Below are positions 39,910 to 48,653 of a stretch of 64,000 bases of DNA, piece after piece. This DNA comes from Hymenobacter mellowenesis. GTDB lineage: Bacteria; Bacteroidota; Bacteroidia; Cytophagales; Hymenobacteraceae. A program made the position numbers and the translations under genes. Each line of letters begins with the position of its first letter. Positions within the stretch are counted from its first letter, which is position 1. Under the pieces are notes generated by a model. The model had not been told where the DNA came from. It was given only the letters and a program-made list of their open reading frames with translations, and made no database searches. The DNA is taken from contig NZ_JAUQSX010000009.1 in NCBI RefSeq assembly GCF_030581005.1, positions 62,001 through 126,000 of the forward strand, in the 5' to 3' direction.

Positions 39910-42147
39910 ATGAAAACTTCGCTCCTCCCGTTGCTCTTGCTGCTGAGCACCGCCTCCGCCGCCGTGCAGGCCCAAACCGCACCCGCCGAAACCCACCAAC
40001 CCACCAATCCGGCAACCCACCTCACTGGCGTGGTCCGCGACGCCGACGGCCAGCCCCTGCCCGGTGTGAACGTATTTCTGAAAACGACCTTCGACGGGGC
40101 CAGCACCGACTCGCTGGGCCGCTTCGCCTTCGGCACCGACCGCGCCGCCGGGCCTGCCGTGCTGGTGGCCACCTTCATCGGCTACGAGCCGCTGGAACTG
40201 CCCGTGACGCTGGGCGCCGGCCCCTTGAGCCTGCCCAGCCTGCGGCTGAAAGCCAGCCGCGCCGCCCTCGGCGACGTGGTGGTGACGGCCGGCGCCTTCG
40301 AAGCCAGCGACGAGAAGCGCAGCGCCGTGCTCAAGCCCCTGGACATCGTGACGACGGCCGGCGCGCTCGGCGACATTGCCGGGGCCCTGAACGCGCTGCC
40401 CGGCACCACGCGGGTGGGCGAAACCGGCCAGCTCTTCGTGCGCGGCGGGGCCGCTTCGGAAACCAAAACTTACCTCGACGGCCTGCCCGTGCAAACGCCC
40501 TACGGCAGCGCCGTGCCCAACGTGGCCTCGCGGGGCCGGTTTTCGCCCTTCCTCTTCAAAGGCACCGTGTTCACCACCGGCGGCTACTCGGCCGAGTACG
40601 GGCAGGCCCTGAGCGCCGTGGTGGCCCTGAATTCGACCGACCTGGCCCCCGAAACCATGACCAGCGTGTCGGTGATGAGCGTGGGCGGCAGCCTGGCCCG
40701 CACCCGGCGTTGGGACCGCACCAGCCTGGCCGTGAGCGCCGACTACACCAACCTGGCCCCGTACTTCAACCTCGTGCCCCAAACCTTTGGCTGGGAAAAG
40801 GCCCCGCAGAGCCTGGGCGGCACCCTTAAAGTGGCCCACCAAGTAGGGGAGGCCGGCATGCTGAAAGTGTACGGCACCTACGCTAGCCAACGCCTGGCCC
40901 TGCGCCAGCCCGACGCCAACCCCGGCTTCGAAGCCGGCCATCCCGTGGACCTGGCCAACGACAACTTCTACCTCAACACCAGCTACCGCGCCCCGCTGCG
41001 CCGCGGCTGGAGCCTGAACACCGGACTGGCCCTCACGCAGGACGACAACCGCATCCGGCCCGACGTGCAGACCGTGCGCGACCTCGACCGCTCCGCCGTG
41101 GCCCGGCTGGTGCTCACCAACGACTCGGCCAGCACCTGGTTCAACCTGAAAGTGGGCTTCGAGGGCTACGCCCAGCGCTACCGCCAGCAGTACCAGGCCT
41201 CGGCCGAAGCGCCCACCCGCGAACTGGCCGTGAACGAGCAGCGCGGCGCCGCCTTCGCCGAAAGCGACTTGGTGCTGAGCCGCCACCTGGCCGCCCGCGC
41301 CGGCCTGCGCACCGAGTATTCGGCGCTGCTGGGGCGTTTCAATGCCGCGCCGCGCCTGGGGCTGGCCTACAAAACCGGCGCCAATAGCCAGCTCTCCGCC
41401 GCGTGGGGCTACTTCTACCAAACGCCCACCACCGACCTGCTCCGCATCAGCCACGCCCTGCAGTTTGAGCGGGCCGAGCATTATATGCTCACCTACCAGC
41501 GACAGGTGCAGGACCGCACCCTGCGCGCCGAAATCTACCAGAAGAACTACGCCCAGCTCACCACCTTCAGCGCCGCCCAGCCTTTCAACCCCGCCACCTA
41601 CCAAAACGCCGGCAGCGGCTACGCCCGGGGCCTGGACGTGATATTTCGGGACCGCACCACCTTCAAAAAGGCCGATTACTGGGTGAGCTACGGCTTTGTG
41701 GACACGCGCCGCCAGTTCCGCACCGACCCGGTGGTGGCCGTGCCCACCTTCGTGGCCCGGCACAACCTGAGCGTGGTGGGCAAGTACTGGATTCAGCAGC
41801 TGCACACCCAGCTGGGCTTCACCTACGCCTACGGCTCGCCCCGCGCTTACAACGACCCCAACTTACCCGGCTACAACCAGAGCCGCCTGCCCGCCTACCA
41901 GGATTTGAGTTTGAACGCGAGCTACCTCACGCACTGGTTCGGACAGTTCACCATCGTCTACGTGTCGGCCTCCAACGTGCTGGGCCGCCAGAATGTGTAC
42001 GGCTATACCTTCGCCGCCCAGCCCGACGCCAGCGGCCAGCTCCGCAGTGCCGCCGTGACGCCCGGCGCCCCGCGCATGCTGTTCGTGGGCGTGTTCATCT
42101 CCATTAATAAGAAGACGAAGGTGGATTTGAACGAGCGGCCGGACTGA
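39910..42147 (+). CDS. TonB-dependent receptor with carboxypeptidase-like N-terminal domain
   Basis: 745 aa. Signal peptide (LLPLLLLLSTASAAVQAQ), then a CarboxypepD_reg-like domain (LTGVVRDADGQPLPGVNVFL), a plug domain (GALGDIAGALNALPGTTRVG, VRGGAASETKTYLDGLPV) and a 22-strand barrel to the C-terminal LFVGVFISINKKTKVDL-type end. It takes up a ligand across the outer membrane with TonB energy. No SusD partner follows, so it is not a standard glycan-utilisation pair; the ligand is unknown. Only moderate barrel length for the class. Confidence 0.93.
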   Translation: MKTSLLPLLLLLSTASAAVQAQTAPAETHQPTNPATHLTGVVRDADGQPLPGVNVFLKTTFDGASTDSLGRFAFGTDRAAGPAVLVATFIGYEPLELPVTLGAGPLSLPSLRLKASRAALGDVVVTAGAFEASDEKRSAVLKPLDIVTTAGALGDIAGALNALPGTTRVGETGQLFVRGGAASETKTYLDGLPVQTPYGSAVPNVASRGRFSPFLFKGTVFTTGGYSAEYGQALSAVVALNSTDLAPETMTSVSVMSVGGSLARTRRWDRTSLAVSADYTNLAPYFNLVPQTFGWEKAPQSLGGTLKVAHQVGEAGMLKVYGTYASQRLALRQPDANPGFEAGHPVDLANDNFYLNTSYRAPLRRGWSLNTGLALTQDDNRIRPDVQTVRDLDRSAVARLVLTNDSASTWFNLKVGFEGYAQRYRQQYQASAEAPTRELAVNEQRGAAFAESDLVLSRHLAARAGLRTEYSALLGRFNAAPRLGLAYKTGANSQLSAAWGYFYQTPTTDLLRISHALQFERAEHYMLTYQRQVQDRTLRAEIYQKNYAQLTTFSAAQPFNPATYQNAGSGYARGLDVIFRDRTTFKKADYWVSYGFVDTRRQFRTDPVVAVPTFVARHNLSVVGKYWIQQLHTQLGFTYAYGSPRAYNDPNLPGYNQSRLPAYQDLSLNASYLTHWFGQFTIVYVSASNVLGRQNVYGYTFAAQPDASGQLRSAAVTPGAPRMLFVGVFISINKKTKVDLNERPD

Positions 42148-42164
42148 GTCCTTCCGTTGACGCG

Positions 42165-42214
42165 AGCCCCTCACCCCTGGCCCCTCTCCGAAAAGGGACC
42201 AGGGGTGAGGGGCT
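42165..42214. terminator. bidirectional hairpin terminator
   Basis: AGCCCCTCACCCCTGG (42165-42180) and CCAGGGGTGAGGGGCT (42199-42214) form a perfect 16-bp stem with loop CCCCTCTCCGAAAAGGGA, between the convergent receptor and TonB-like genes. The same sequence type is a common repeat in Bacteroidota genomes. Confidence 0.7.
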
Positions 42215-42232
42215 ACACGCGTGCCGACCTGC

Positions 42233-43222
42233 TTACTTCCGCAACGCTGCTTTATGCCGCTGGTGCCGGGCCAGCGCCCGGCGCACCGCGGCGGCTGTGG
42301 GCAGCTCCTTGAGGTAGCGCGGCGCGGTACCGTGCCGGTAGCGGGGCCGCCCGTCGGGGCCGGGAGAAATGTATTGCCAGACATCGGTATAATAGTGGGT
42401 GGCATGGCCGCCTGCGCCGCTTTCCTTGTCGCGCTCGTACACGTAGTTGTTCAACAGCGCCAGCAGCTCCGGGCGGCCATCGGCGGTGGCATCGACAAAG
42501 AAGACGGCCGCCAGGTAGTTGGGCAGGCTGCCGCGGTTGTTCAGCGGCAGCACCTGCACGGCGTAGGTGGCGGGCCGGTAGGGGTCGAGCACGAACACGT
42601 CGGTGCCGTCTCCATCCTCGCTCCGGCGGCTGAAAAACAGCTGCCGGCCGTAGGGGCTGGGCCGCCAGGCATGGGCCAGCAGGTGGCCGTCGTGCCCGGC
42701 GTAAGCAACCGGCAGCACGCGCCGCACGAAGGCCGAATCGGGCTCGCCCGGCCGGCGGGTGGCCATGCGGTGCCAGCGGGTGATGGCCTCGCGGCGCTGG
42801 GCGGCCGTGCCTACCCCGGGCGCCCGAATGGCGAGCCGGTAGGCCACACGAACATAGCGGCCGTTGCGCAGCTCGGGGGCGAGGTGTTGCTGGCGCAGGG
42901 CCGACAGCACGGCCTCGTTTGCGGCCGGCCCCAGCCCGCGCACCACGCGGGCTTCGGTTATGTAACCCGACCTATCGGGCACAAACTGCACCACCAAGTG
43001 GCTGGTGTCGGCGGGCACGGGTGTGCCCCAGGGCAGCAAAATGGCCACCTGCACGGCCGCCAGCAGGCTGGCCTGTTCGGCCGCGTCCAGCCGTCCCAGC
43101 GGTGGCTCGGCTAATAGGTGGCGGGGCTGGCCTGCCGGCGTTGGCGGGGCTTGGCCGCCCGATTGCCCGGCGCCACCTAGGAGCAGCGCCCACCCCCAAA
43201 AAGCGAATTCAGTCAGTGACAT
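42233..43222 (-). CDS. secreted protein with TonB-C-terminal-like domain
   Basis: 329 aa from the ATG at 43220-43222, beginning MSLTEFAFWGWALLLGGAGQ (probable signal). Residues about 60-150 carry a TonB-C-type pattern (LVVQFVPDRSGYITEARVVR, AANEAVLSALRQQHLAPEL, YVRVAYRLAIRAPG). The rest, with strands such as YGRQLFFSRRSEDGDGTDVFVLDPYR and GRPELLALLNNYVYERDK, looks like a separate beta domain. The gene follows the multi-PAS kinase by 29 nt on the same strand, probably one transcript. Function unknown. Confidence 0.6.
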   Translation of the reverse strand: MSLTEFAFWGWALLLGGAGQSGGQAPPTPAGQPRHLLAEPPLGRLDAAEQASLLAAVQVAILLPWGTPVPADTSHLVVQFVPDRSGYITEARVVRGLGPAANEAVLSALRQQHLAPELRNGRYVRVAYRLAIRAPGVGTAAQRREAITRWHRMATRRPGEPDSAFVRRVLPVAYAGHDGHLLAHAWRPSPYGRQLFFSRRSEDGDGTDVFVLDPYRPATYAVQVLPLNNRGSLPNYLAAVFFVDATADGRPELLALLNNYVYERDKESGAGGHATHYYTDVWQYISPGPDGRPRYRHGTAPRYLKELPTAAAVRRALARHQRHKAALRK

Positions 43223-43251
43223 GTAACTTGTTGAAGAGCAGACTGCCGCCC

Positions 43252-45759
43252 CTACGCCGGCAGCACCACCCGGAAGGTGCTGCCCACGTCCGGTACACTT
43301 TGCACCTCAATGGTGCCACCGGCGTTTTCAATCAGGCGCTTCACCATGAACAGGCCCACGCCCGAGCCCTCGACGTGGGTGTGCAGGCGGCGAAACATGC
43401 CAAACAACTGGCCCTGCTGGACTTCGCTCAGGCCCAGGCCGTTGTCCTGTACTTCGAGCACGAGCTGGCCGGGGGTGCAGCGGGCGCGCAGCGCCACCTG
43501 GGCGGGCCGGTCGGGGGCGCGGTACTTGAGGGCGTTCGAGAGCAGGTTGTACACCACCGAGCGCAGGGTTTTGGGAGCCACGCGCACGGTGTGGCAGTCG
43601 GCTACGTCCACGGTGAGGGTGGCCGCGGCGGCCTCGATGAGCGGGTTCAGGTCGAGCTGCACGCCACCGATGAGGTCGGGCAGGTCCACGGTTTCGGTGG
43701 CTTCGGCGCGCTGCAGCTGCGAAATGTTGGTGAGGTGGCCAATGGTTTGCTGGAAGCGCGTCACCGAGCCCTGCATCATATCGAGCAGGCGGGGCACCAG
43801 GCCGCCGTGCAGCACGGCGGGGGGCAAGTCGTAGCGCAGAGCCAGCAGCAAGCCCTCAATGTTGGCAATGGGGGCTTTGAGGTCGTGCGAGGCCGTGTAC
43901 ACGAAGGTGTCGAGGTCGGCGTTGGTGCGGGTGAGGCGGGTGTTGGTGTCCTGCAGCTCCTCGTTGGTGGCCTTCACCCCCGCGTTGATGGCGGCCAGCT
44001 CCTCGTTCAGGTCCTGCACCTGCTGGCGGGCGCGCACCTGCTCGGTCACGTCCACGGCCACGCACATGACGCCCGTGATGCGGCCCCGCGCGTCGCGCAT
44101 CGGCTGGTACACAAAGGTGAAGTAGCCGGTTTCGTGGGGCTGGTGGCGCCGGAGGCGGGCGGGCTGCTCCAGCGCCCGGTAGGGCCGGCCCGTGCGCCAC
44201 ACCTCGGCCAAAAACTCGGGGAAGCCCTGGCTGGCCAGCTCGGGCATCACCTCAAAATAGGGCCGGTCCAGCAGCTCGGCCAGCGACGGGCCCAGCAGCT
44301 CGCTCATGGCGGAGTTCACCACATCGACAATGTAGGTGGGCCCGCGCAGCACAAAAATGGCCACCGGGGCCTGCTCAAAAATGCGTTGCAGCTCGGCCTG
44401 CCGGGCTTCGCGCTCCTGGCGGGCCAGCACCTTGTCGGTCACGTCGTGGGCAAACACGAGGATGCCCTGCGCCTGGGCCTTGCCGTCGGCCAGGGGCTGG
44501 TACATGAAATCCAGGTAGCGGCGCTCGGGCTGGCGGGTGGCAGGGTGGAGCAGGTCGAGCGGGGTTTCGAGGCCGATGTGGGGCTGGCCGGTGGCATACA
44601 CGCCGTCGAGCAGGTCGGTGAAGCCCTGCGCCACCACTTCCGGCAGCACCTCGGCCACCGGCTGGCCCAGCTGGGCACGGCCGTCCACAAGCGCCTGGTA
44701 CCGCTCGTTGATGAACGAAAACCGGTGCCGGGGGCCGTGGAGCGTGGCAATGGCGGCCGGCACCTGGCCCAGAATCTGGCCCAGCAGGGCCTGCTGCATC
44801 CGGGCCTGCTCGCGCTGCTCTTCGGCCTCGTGCTGGGCGGCCCGGGCCTCGGCCGAGCGGGCCGTCACGCGCAGCTCCAGCTCCTCGTTCAGGCGTTGCA
44901 TCTGCTGGCGGGCCCGCACCTGCTCGGTGACTTCGGTGGCCACCACCATGGCGCCGTAGATGCTGCCGTCGGCCTCGTACATGGGCACGTACACGAAGTC
45001 CCAGTACACGGTTTCGCGCTGGCCGTTGCGGTCGTGCTGGGCCTCCATGGCGTGGGCCACGTGGGGCACGCCGGTGGCCATCACACCATCCAGCAGCTCT
45101 TCGTAGCCCATGCCGGCCACCTCGGGCAGCGCCTCGAACAGGCCCTTGCCCATGAGCTGCGCCCGGGTGCGGCCCCAAAGCCGGGCCACGGTAGAGTTGG
45201 CCAGCTCGATGACGTAATCGGGGCCGCGGTACACGGCAATGGCCAGCGGGGCCTGCTCAAACACCCGCTCCAGCTCGCCGCGCTGGCGCTCGGCCTCGGC
45301 GCGGGCGTCCCGCTCGCGGGCCTGGCTTTCGCGCAGGATGTCCTCCATGGCCGTGCGGGGTCCTTCGGCCGCGTCGAGAAAACTCACCACCAGCTGCGCG
45401 CCGTGCCGCCGGGCGGCCACCTGAAAAAAGTTGTCGAGGCCGTCGGCCTGGTAGTGCAAGGTCAGCTGGCCGGGCTCCTTGGTTTCGAACGCCTGCCGAT
45501 ACATGCCAAATACGCCGTTGGCAAACGTGTCGGGAAAGCGCGTCCGTAGGGAGCCGCCGGGCTGCTCGGACAAGCCCATCAGGCGCTGGGCGGCGGGGCT
45601 GAGGTAGTCCAGCCCGAAGTCGACAATTTCGCCGCCATCGGCCGCGTAGATGGGGTGCAGCAGGGTGATGGCCGAAAGCGAAACATCGAGCACGGTGCGC
45701 AGCAGGCCGTCGGAAGCCGGCAAGCCAGCCGGGGGGGCAGCAGAGAAAGAGTCAGGCAT
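43252..45759 (-). CDS. multi-PAS hybrid-free sensor histidine kinase
   Basis: 835 aa. Four PAS units occupy residues about 15-590, with repeated cores of the type APLAIAVYRGPDYVIELANS and APVAIFVLRGPTYIVDVVNS, each followed by a coiled coil. A HisKA region has FVYTASHDLKAPIANIEGLL (phospho-His) and a HATPase domain has N-box VVYNLLSNALKYRAPDRP, G1 VQDNGLGLSEVQ and G2 GSGVGLFMVKR. It autophosphorylates in response to small-molecule or redox signals. No response regulator is adjacent; it precedes the TonB-C-like gene. Confidence 0.93.
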   Translation of the reverse strand: MPDSFSAAPPAGLPASDGLLRTVLDVSLSAITLLHPIYAADGGEIVDFGLDYLSPAAQRLMGLSEQPGGSLRTRFPDTFANGVFGMYRQAFETKEPGQLTLHYQADGLDNFFQVAARRHGAQLVVSFLDAAEGPRTAMEDILRESQARERDARAEAERQRGELERVFEQAPLAIAVYRGPDYVIELANSTVARLWGRTRAQLMGKGLFEALPEVAGMGYEELLDGVMATGVPHVAHAMEAQHDRNGQRETVYWDFVYVPMYEADGSIYGAMVVATEVTEQVRARQQMQRLNEELELRVTARSAEARAAQHEAEEQREQARMQQALLGQILGQVPAAIATLHGPRHRFSFINERYQALVDGRAQLGQPVAEVLPEVVAQGFTDLLDGVYATGQPHIGLETPLDLLHPATRQPERRYLDFMYQPLADGKAQAQGILVFAHDVTDKVLARQEREARQAELQRIFEQAPVAIFVLRGPTYIVDVVNSAMSELLGPSLAELLDRPYFEVMPELASQGFPEFLAEVWRTGRPYRALEQPARLRRHQPHETGYFTFVYQPMRDARGRITGVMCVAVDVTEQVRARQQVQDLNEELAAINAGVKATNEELQDTNTRLTRTNADLDTFVYTASHDLKAPIANIEGLLLALRYDLPPAVLHGGLVPRLLDMMQGSVTRFQQTIGHLTNISQLQRAEATETVDLPDLIGGVQLDLNPLIEAAAATLTVDVADCHTVRVAPKTLRSVVYNLLSNALKYRAPDRPAQVALRARCTPGQLVLEVQDNGLGLSEVQQGQLFGMFRRLHTHVEGSGVGLFMVKRLIENAGGTIEVQSVPDVGSTFRVVLPA

Positions 45760-45908
45760 TCAGAAGGAAAGCAGGCCGGGAAACCGAAGATATGCGCCGG
45801 GCAGCTGCTCGGCGGCGTGCCCCGGCTGGTCAGTATTCGGAGGAATCGGACACAAAGTTGCCGGCCCAAACCGGCGGGTTCCCTCCCGGCCCCGCTGCTT
45901 TTCCTGAA

Positions 45909-45924
45909 AGCCGCTAAAGCGGCT
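45909..45924. terminator. small hairpin
   Basis: AGCCGCTAAAGCGGCT is a perfect inverted repeat in the 289-bp gap (45760-46049 region upstream of the barrel gene end); possibly a terminator for the barrel gene. Apart from this the gap holds only the kinase upstream region. Confidence 0.35.
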
Positions 45925-45958
45925 GCCGGGGCCGGCGGTGCCAGCCCCGGCGGCGTGC

Positions 45959-46669
45959 CTACCGGGCCCCGAACCGGTAGCGCAGGCCCAGCGCGTTGCT
46001 GGTGCTGAGGCCCTTGTAGAGGTAGGATTGGTCGGACCAGACGCCACCGTTCAGCAGCAGGTCGTAGGTCAACTCGAAGCGCGGGGCAATGCGGTAGCGC
46101 ACCCCGGCGCCCACGCTGAGCACCAGGTTATTGAAGGAGCTGCGGTAGTCGTAAGGTGCAGTGGTGAAGGTGTTTTGCAGGCTGTCGGAGCGAATGCCTT
46201 TGCTGCGGCTGCTGCTGTGCTCCAGGCTTAGCCCGCCCAGCGCGTCGAACTGCAGGCGATGGGCCAGGTTGCGCGTGAGGGTGTAACGGGCCAGGGCCGA
46301 AACCGATGCCCGGCGGTTGGTGTAAGTGCCGCTGGCTTCGGCGTAGGACGCCGGGTTATTGGGGCTGTAGTACACGTAGTAGGCCGAAGCGTAGTTCTGC
46401 GAAATGCCGCTGTAGGCCACGCCCACCTGCACGGCCAGCCGGGGGCGTAGCTGGTAGCCGGCCGTGAGCTGCAAAGGCACGCGCACGTTTTCAGCCGAAG
46501 TCCCGATATACTCTCGGCCGAGCCGCTGGTAGTAGCTGCTGTAGGCGCCCAGGCCCACGTAGAAACGGGGCGTCGGGGCAGGGTCGGGGGCAGAAGGGGC
46601 GGTTTGGGCGGGGCTGAGCAGGGGGGCGGCCACGAGCAGGGCGCCAAGGGCAAGGCGGGGGTAACGCAT
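45959..46669 (-). CDS. outer-membrane beta-barrel protein (paralogue 1)
   Basis: 236 aa from the ATG at 46667-46669, which starts a signal peptide (MRYPRLALGALLVAAPLLSPAQ). The mature protein is a run of alternating strands: FYVGLGAYSSYYQRLGREYI, PLQLTAGYQLRPRLAVQVGVAY, ASVSALARYTLTRNLAHRLQFDALGG and a terminal ALGLRYRFGAR, typical of small PorT-like barrels. A paralogue with matching segments lies directly upstream at 46837. Role unknown. Confidence 0.8.
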   Translation of the reverse strand: MRYPRLALGALLVAAPLLSPAQTAPSAPDPAPTPRFYVGLGAYSSYYQRLGREYIGTSAENVRVPLQLTAGYQLRPRLAVQVGVAYSGISQNYASAYYVYYSPNNPASYAEASGTYTNRRASVSALARYTLTRNLAHRLQFDALGGLSLEHSSSRSKGIRSDSLQNTFTTAPYDYRSSFNNLVLSVGAGVRYRIAPRFELTYDLLLNGGVWSDQSYLYKGLSTSNALGLRYRFGAR

Positions 46670-46836
46670 GAGGATAGGAAGTGGTGAAGTGAAGGATTTG
46701 CATCGATGATGCCTTCGCCCCGGAATGCGTTGCACGGACCACCGAGATTCCCGTCGCCGGCCCTGCCCACCGCCTTCAAAAACCCAGCTGGAAATGCCGC
46801 CAGGAGGGGTCCAGACACTTTTTTTAGCCCACTGCG

Positions 46837-47535
46837 CTAGGGCTGGCCGAGGCGGTAGCGCACCCCCAGCGCCGAACTGCCGGTGAAGTTGCCGTAGTAG
46901 GCCGGAAAGGTCACGTTGCGATTGGTGGCGACGTCGAAATTGAGTGTGAGACGGGGAGTCAGGTGGTAGCGCAGGCCCAGGCCGGCCGTCAGGAGCAGGT
47001 AGTTGCTGGCGACGCGGTTGGAAAAGGGGATGGTCTGGTCGGGGCCCGCCGCGAGGTTGGTCTGGTACCCGTGGGAGGAATGGCTGCTGCGCACCAGCGT
47101 GGCCCCGCCCAACACATCAACCTGAAAGCGCTGCGTGGGCTGGCGCTTGAGGGCATAGCGGGCCAGGGCCGTCACCGTGGCCGTGCGGTTCGTGGCCGCA
47201 CTATGGTACTGGTAATGAGTGAGCATGCCAGTCACGGAGTGCGTGTAGTATTCGTCAATGTCATAGTCCGAGGTGAAGCCCCGGTAGGCCACGCCCAGCT
47301 CCAGGGCCAGGCGCGGGCGCAGCTGGTAGCCGGCCGTGAGCTGCACCGGCACCCGGAAGCCGGTGTAGTTCGGCTGCCACACCCACACGTTCTGGTAGTT
47401 GCTATGAAAGGCGGCCAGGCCTACGTAAAAGCGGCCGGCCGGTGCGGGGGCGGCCGTTGGTTCCTGGGCGAAACTCCGCAAGGGCAGGGCCAGCAGCAGG
47501 GCGCCAACGGTAAGGTGGGGGTAGGGCAGCAGCAT
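46837..47535 (-). CDS. outer-membrane beta-barrel protein (paralogue 2)
   Basis: 232 aa from the ATG at 47533-47535 with signal peptide MLLPYPHLTVGALLLALPLRSFAQ. It shares FYVGLAAFHSNYQNVW, VPVQLTAGYQLRPRLALELGVAYRGF, TVTALARYALKRQPTQRFQVDVLGGA and SSALGVRYRLGQP with the gene at 45959, so this is a tandem duplication of an outer-membrane protein. Its upstream gap (about 250 bp) contains the element shared with the receptor promoter, but in the opposite direction. Confidence 0.8.
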   Translation of the reverse strand: MLLPYPHLTVGALLLALPLRSFAQEPTAAPAPAGRFYVGLAAFHSNYQNVWVWQPNYTGFRVPVQLTAGYQLRPRLALELGVAYRGFTSDYDIDEYYTHSVTGMLTHYQYHSAATNRTATVTALARYALKRQPTQRFQVDVLGGATLVRSSHSSHGYQTNLAAGPDQTIPFSNRVASNYLLLTAGLGLRYHLTPRLTLNFDVATNRNVTFPAYYGNFTGSSALGVRYRLGQP

Positions 47536-47659
47536 ACGGAAAGGAGGTAAGGGATGGAAAGATGATTTAAATATCGGAGCAAAGCGCCGGATGGCCTAGC
47601 CTAACTGGATTGGGCCGCAGAATATTGCCGGGCCCGGCCAAACGGGCCATCGCCCCAGC

Positions 47660-47738
47660 CGACGGTTCATCCGCCTCATCCGACGCTTCGGCAACGGGGA
47701 GTTGAAGGCCGGCCCAAGGCGCGGCCACCTTTGAATCA
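47660..47738 (+). promoter_or_regulatory. shared upstream element B of the secreted helical-protein gene
   Basis: CGACGGTTCATCCGCCTCATCCGACGCTTCGGCAAC (written here in parts: CGACGGTTCATCCGCCTC then ATCCGACGCTTCGGCAAC, 47660-47695), then 30 nt, then CACCTTTGA (47726-47734), a near -7 box, 51 nt before the ATG. Same as element A at 39812 except for a few bases. Confidence 0.55.
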
Positions 47739-47785
47739 TCAACCACGGCAACCCCGCCGCGCCACTTCAACCCCCGTCCAATTCC

Positions 47786-48499
47786 ATGAAAACCGCCCTG
47801 CTCACCCTCGCCCTGGCCGCCGCTTCGTTTGCCGCCGCCGCTCAGTCGCAGCCCGCTGCCGCCGCGCCCGTCGCTGCCGCCGCGCCGGCCGATGCCTACA
47901 CCGCCATGATGACGGCCACCATCAACGACCTGATGAGCACCGGCGACCCCGCCGCCCTGCAGGCCGTGGCCGCCAAGCTGGAACGCGCCGCCAGTGCCCG
48001 CCCCGCCGACTGGCTGCCCCGCTACTACCAGTCCTACGCTCTGCTCATCAACGTGTTCCAGAGCAAGGAAGACGGCGACGCCAAGGACCGCACCCTCGAC
48101 CAGGCCGAGGCCGCCCTGGCCCAGGCCCGCAAGCTGCACGGCGACGAATCGGAGCTGCTCACGCTGCAGGCCTACATCTACCAGGCCCGCCTGGGCATCG
48201 CGCCCATGCTGCGCTCCATGAAATACTCGGGCATGGTGAACGAGGCCGTGGCCCAGGCCAAAAAGCTGAACCCCGCCAACCCCCGCGCCTACCTGGTGGG
48301 CGCCAACAACGTGAACTTCACGCCCAAAATGTTCGGCGGCGGCCCCGACGTGGCCAAGCCTCTTTACGAAGAAGCCCAGGTGCGCTACGCCGCCTTCACG
48401 CCTGCCAGCCCGCTGCTGCCTAACTGGGGCCAGCGCCAGTTGCAAGGCCGTTTGAAACAGTACGCGGCGGCCACGTCGGCCGCTACGGCGGCCAAGTAG
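47786..48499 (+). CDS. secreted helical (TPR-like) protein
   Basis: 237 aa. Signal peptide MKTALLTLALAAASFAAAAQ and an Ala/Pro-rich segment, then helical repeats of TPR style (LDQAEAALAQARKLHGDESE, MVNEAVAQAKKLNPANPRAY, LVGANNVNFTPKMFGGG). The gene is preceded by the upstream element it shares with the TonB-dependent receptor and followed by a palindrome and a LytS/LytTR pair. It is probably periplasmic and regulated together with the receptor; no function is assigned. Confidence 0.7.
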   Translation: MKTALLTLALAAASFAAAAQSQPAAAAPVAAAAPADAYTAMMTATINDLMSTGDPAALQAVAAKLERAASARPADWLPRYYQSYALLINVFQSKEDGDAKDRTLDQAEAALAQARKLHGDESELLTLQAYIYQARLGIAPMLRSMKYSGMVNEAVAQAKKLNPANPRAYLVGANNVNFTPKMFGGGPDVAKPLYEEAQVRYAAFTPASPLLPNWGQRQLQGRLKQYAAATSAATAAK

Positions 48500-48594
48500 A
48501 GCCGTAGCGCGGACTTTGTAGTCCGCGCCCCCCGCGCATTTCACAATCGGGCAAACGGCGTGGGGACGCGGACTACAAAGTCCGCGCTACGGCT
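48500..48594. repeat. second-family palindrome (copy 1)
   Basis: AGCCGTAGCGCGGACTTTGTA... pairs with ...TACAAAGTCCGCGCTACGGCT. Each arm is itself palindromic (GCGGACT TTGT AGTCCGC), so the element can form a cruciform with two small hairpins. It lies directly after the secreted-protein stop and the sequence is repeated in altered form at 53458. Confidence 0.8.
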
Positions 48595-48653
48595 AGCGCG
48601 CCCCACGGCATGACGTTCTGCCATTAATTACCGCCTTATTCGCCTTTACTTTG

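Noticed and set aside
39808..41805. A 665-codon antisense open frame over the TonB-dependent receptor gene
   Set aside because: It is the by-product of the GC-rich codon pattern of the real gene; its product is low complexity and Gly/His/Gln rich, with no domain.
42919..45549. An 876-codon antisense open frame over the multi-PAS histidine kinase gene
   Set aside because: The kinase frame has all expected domain motifs; the antisense product shows only Leu/His/Gly/Gln repeats.
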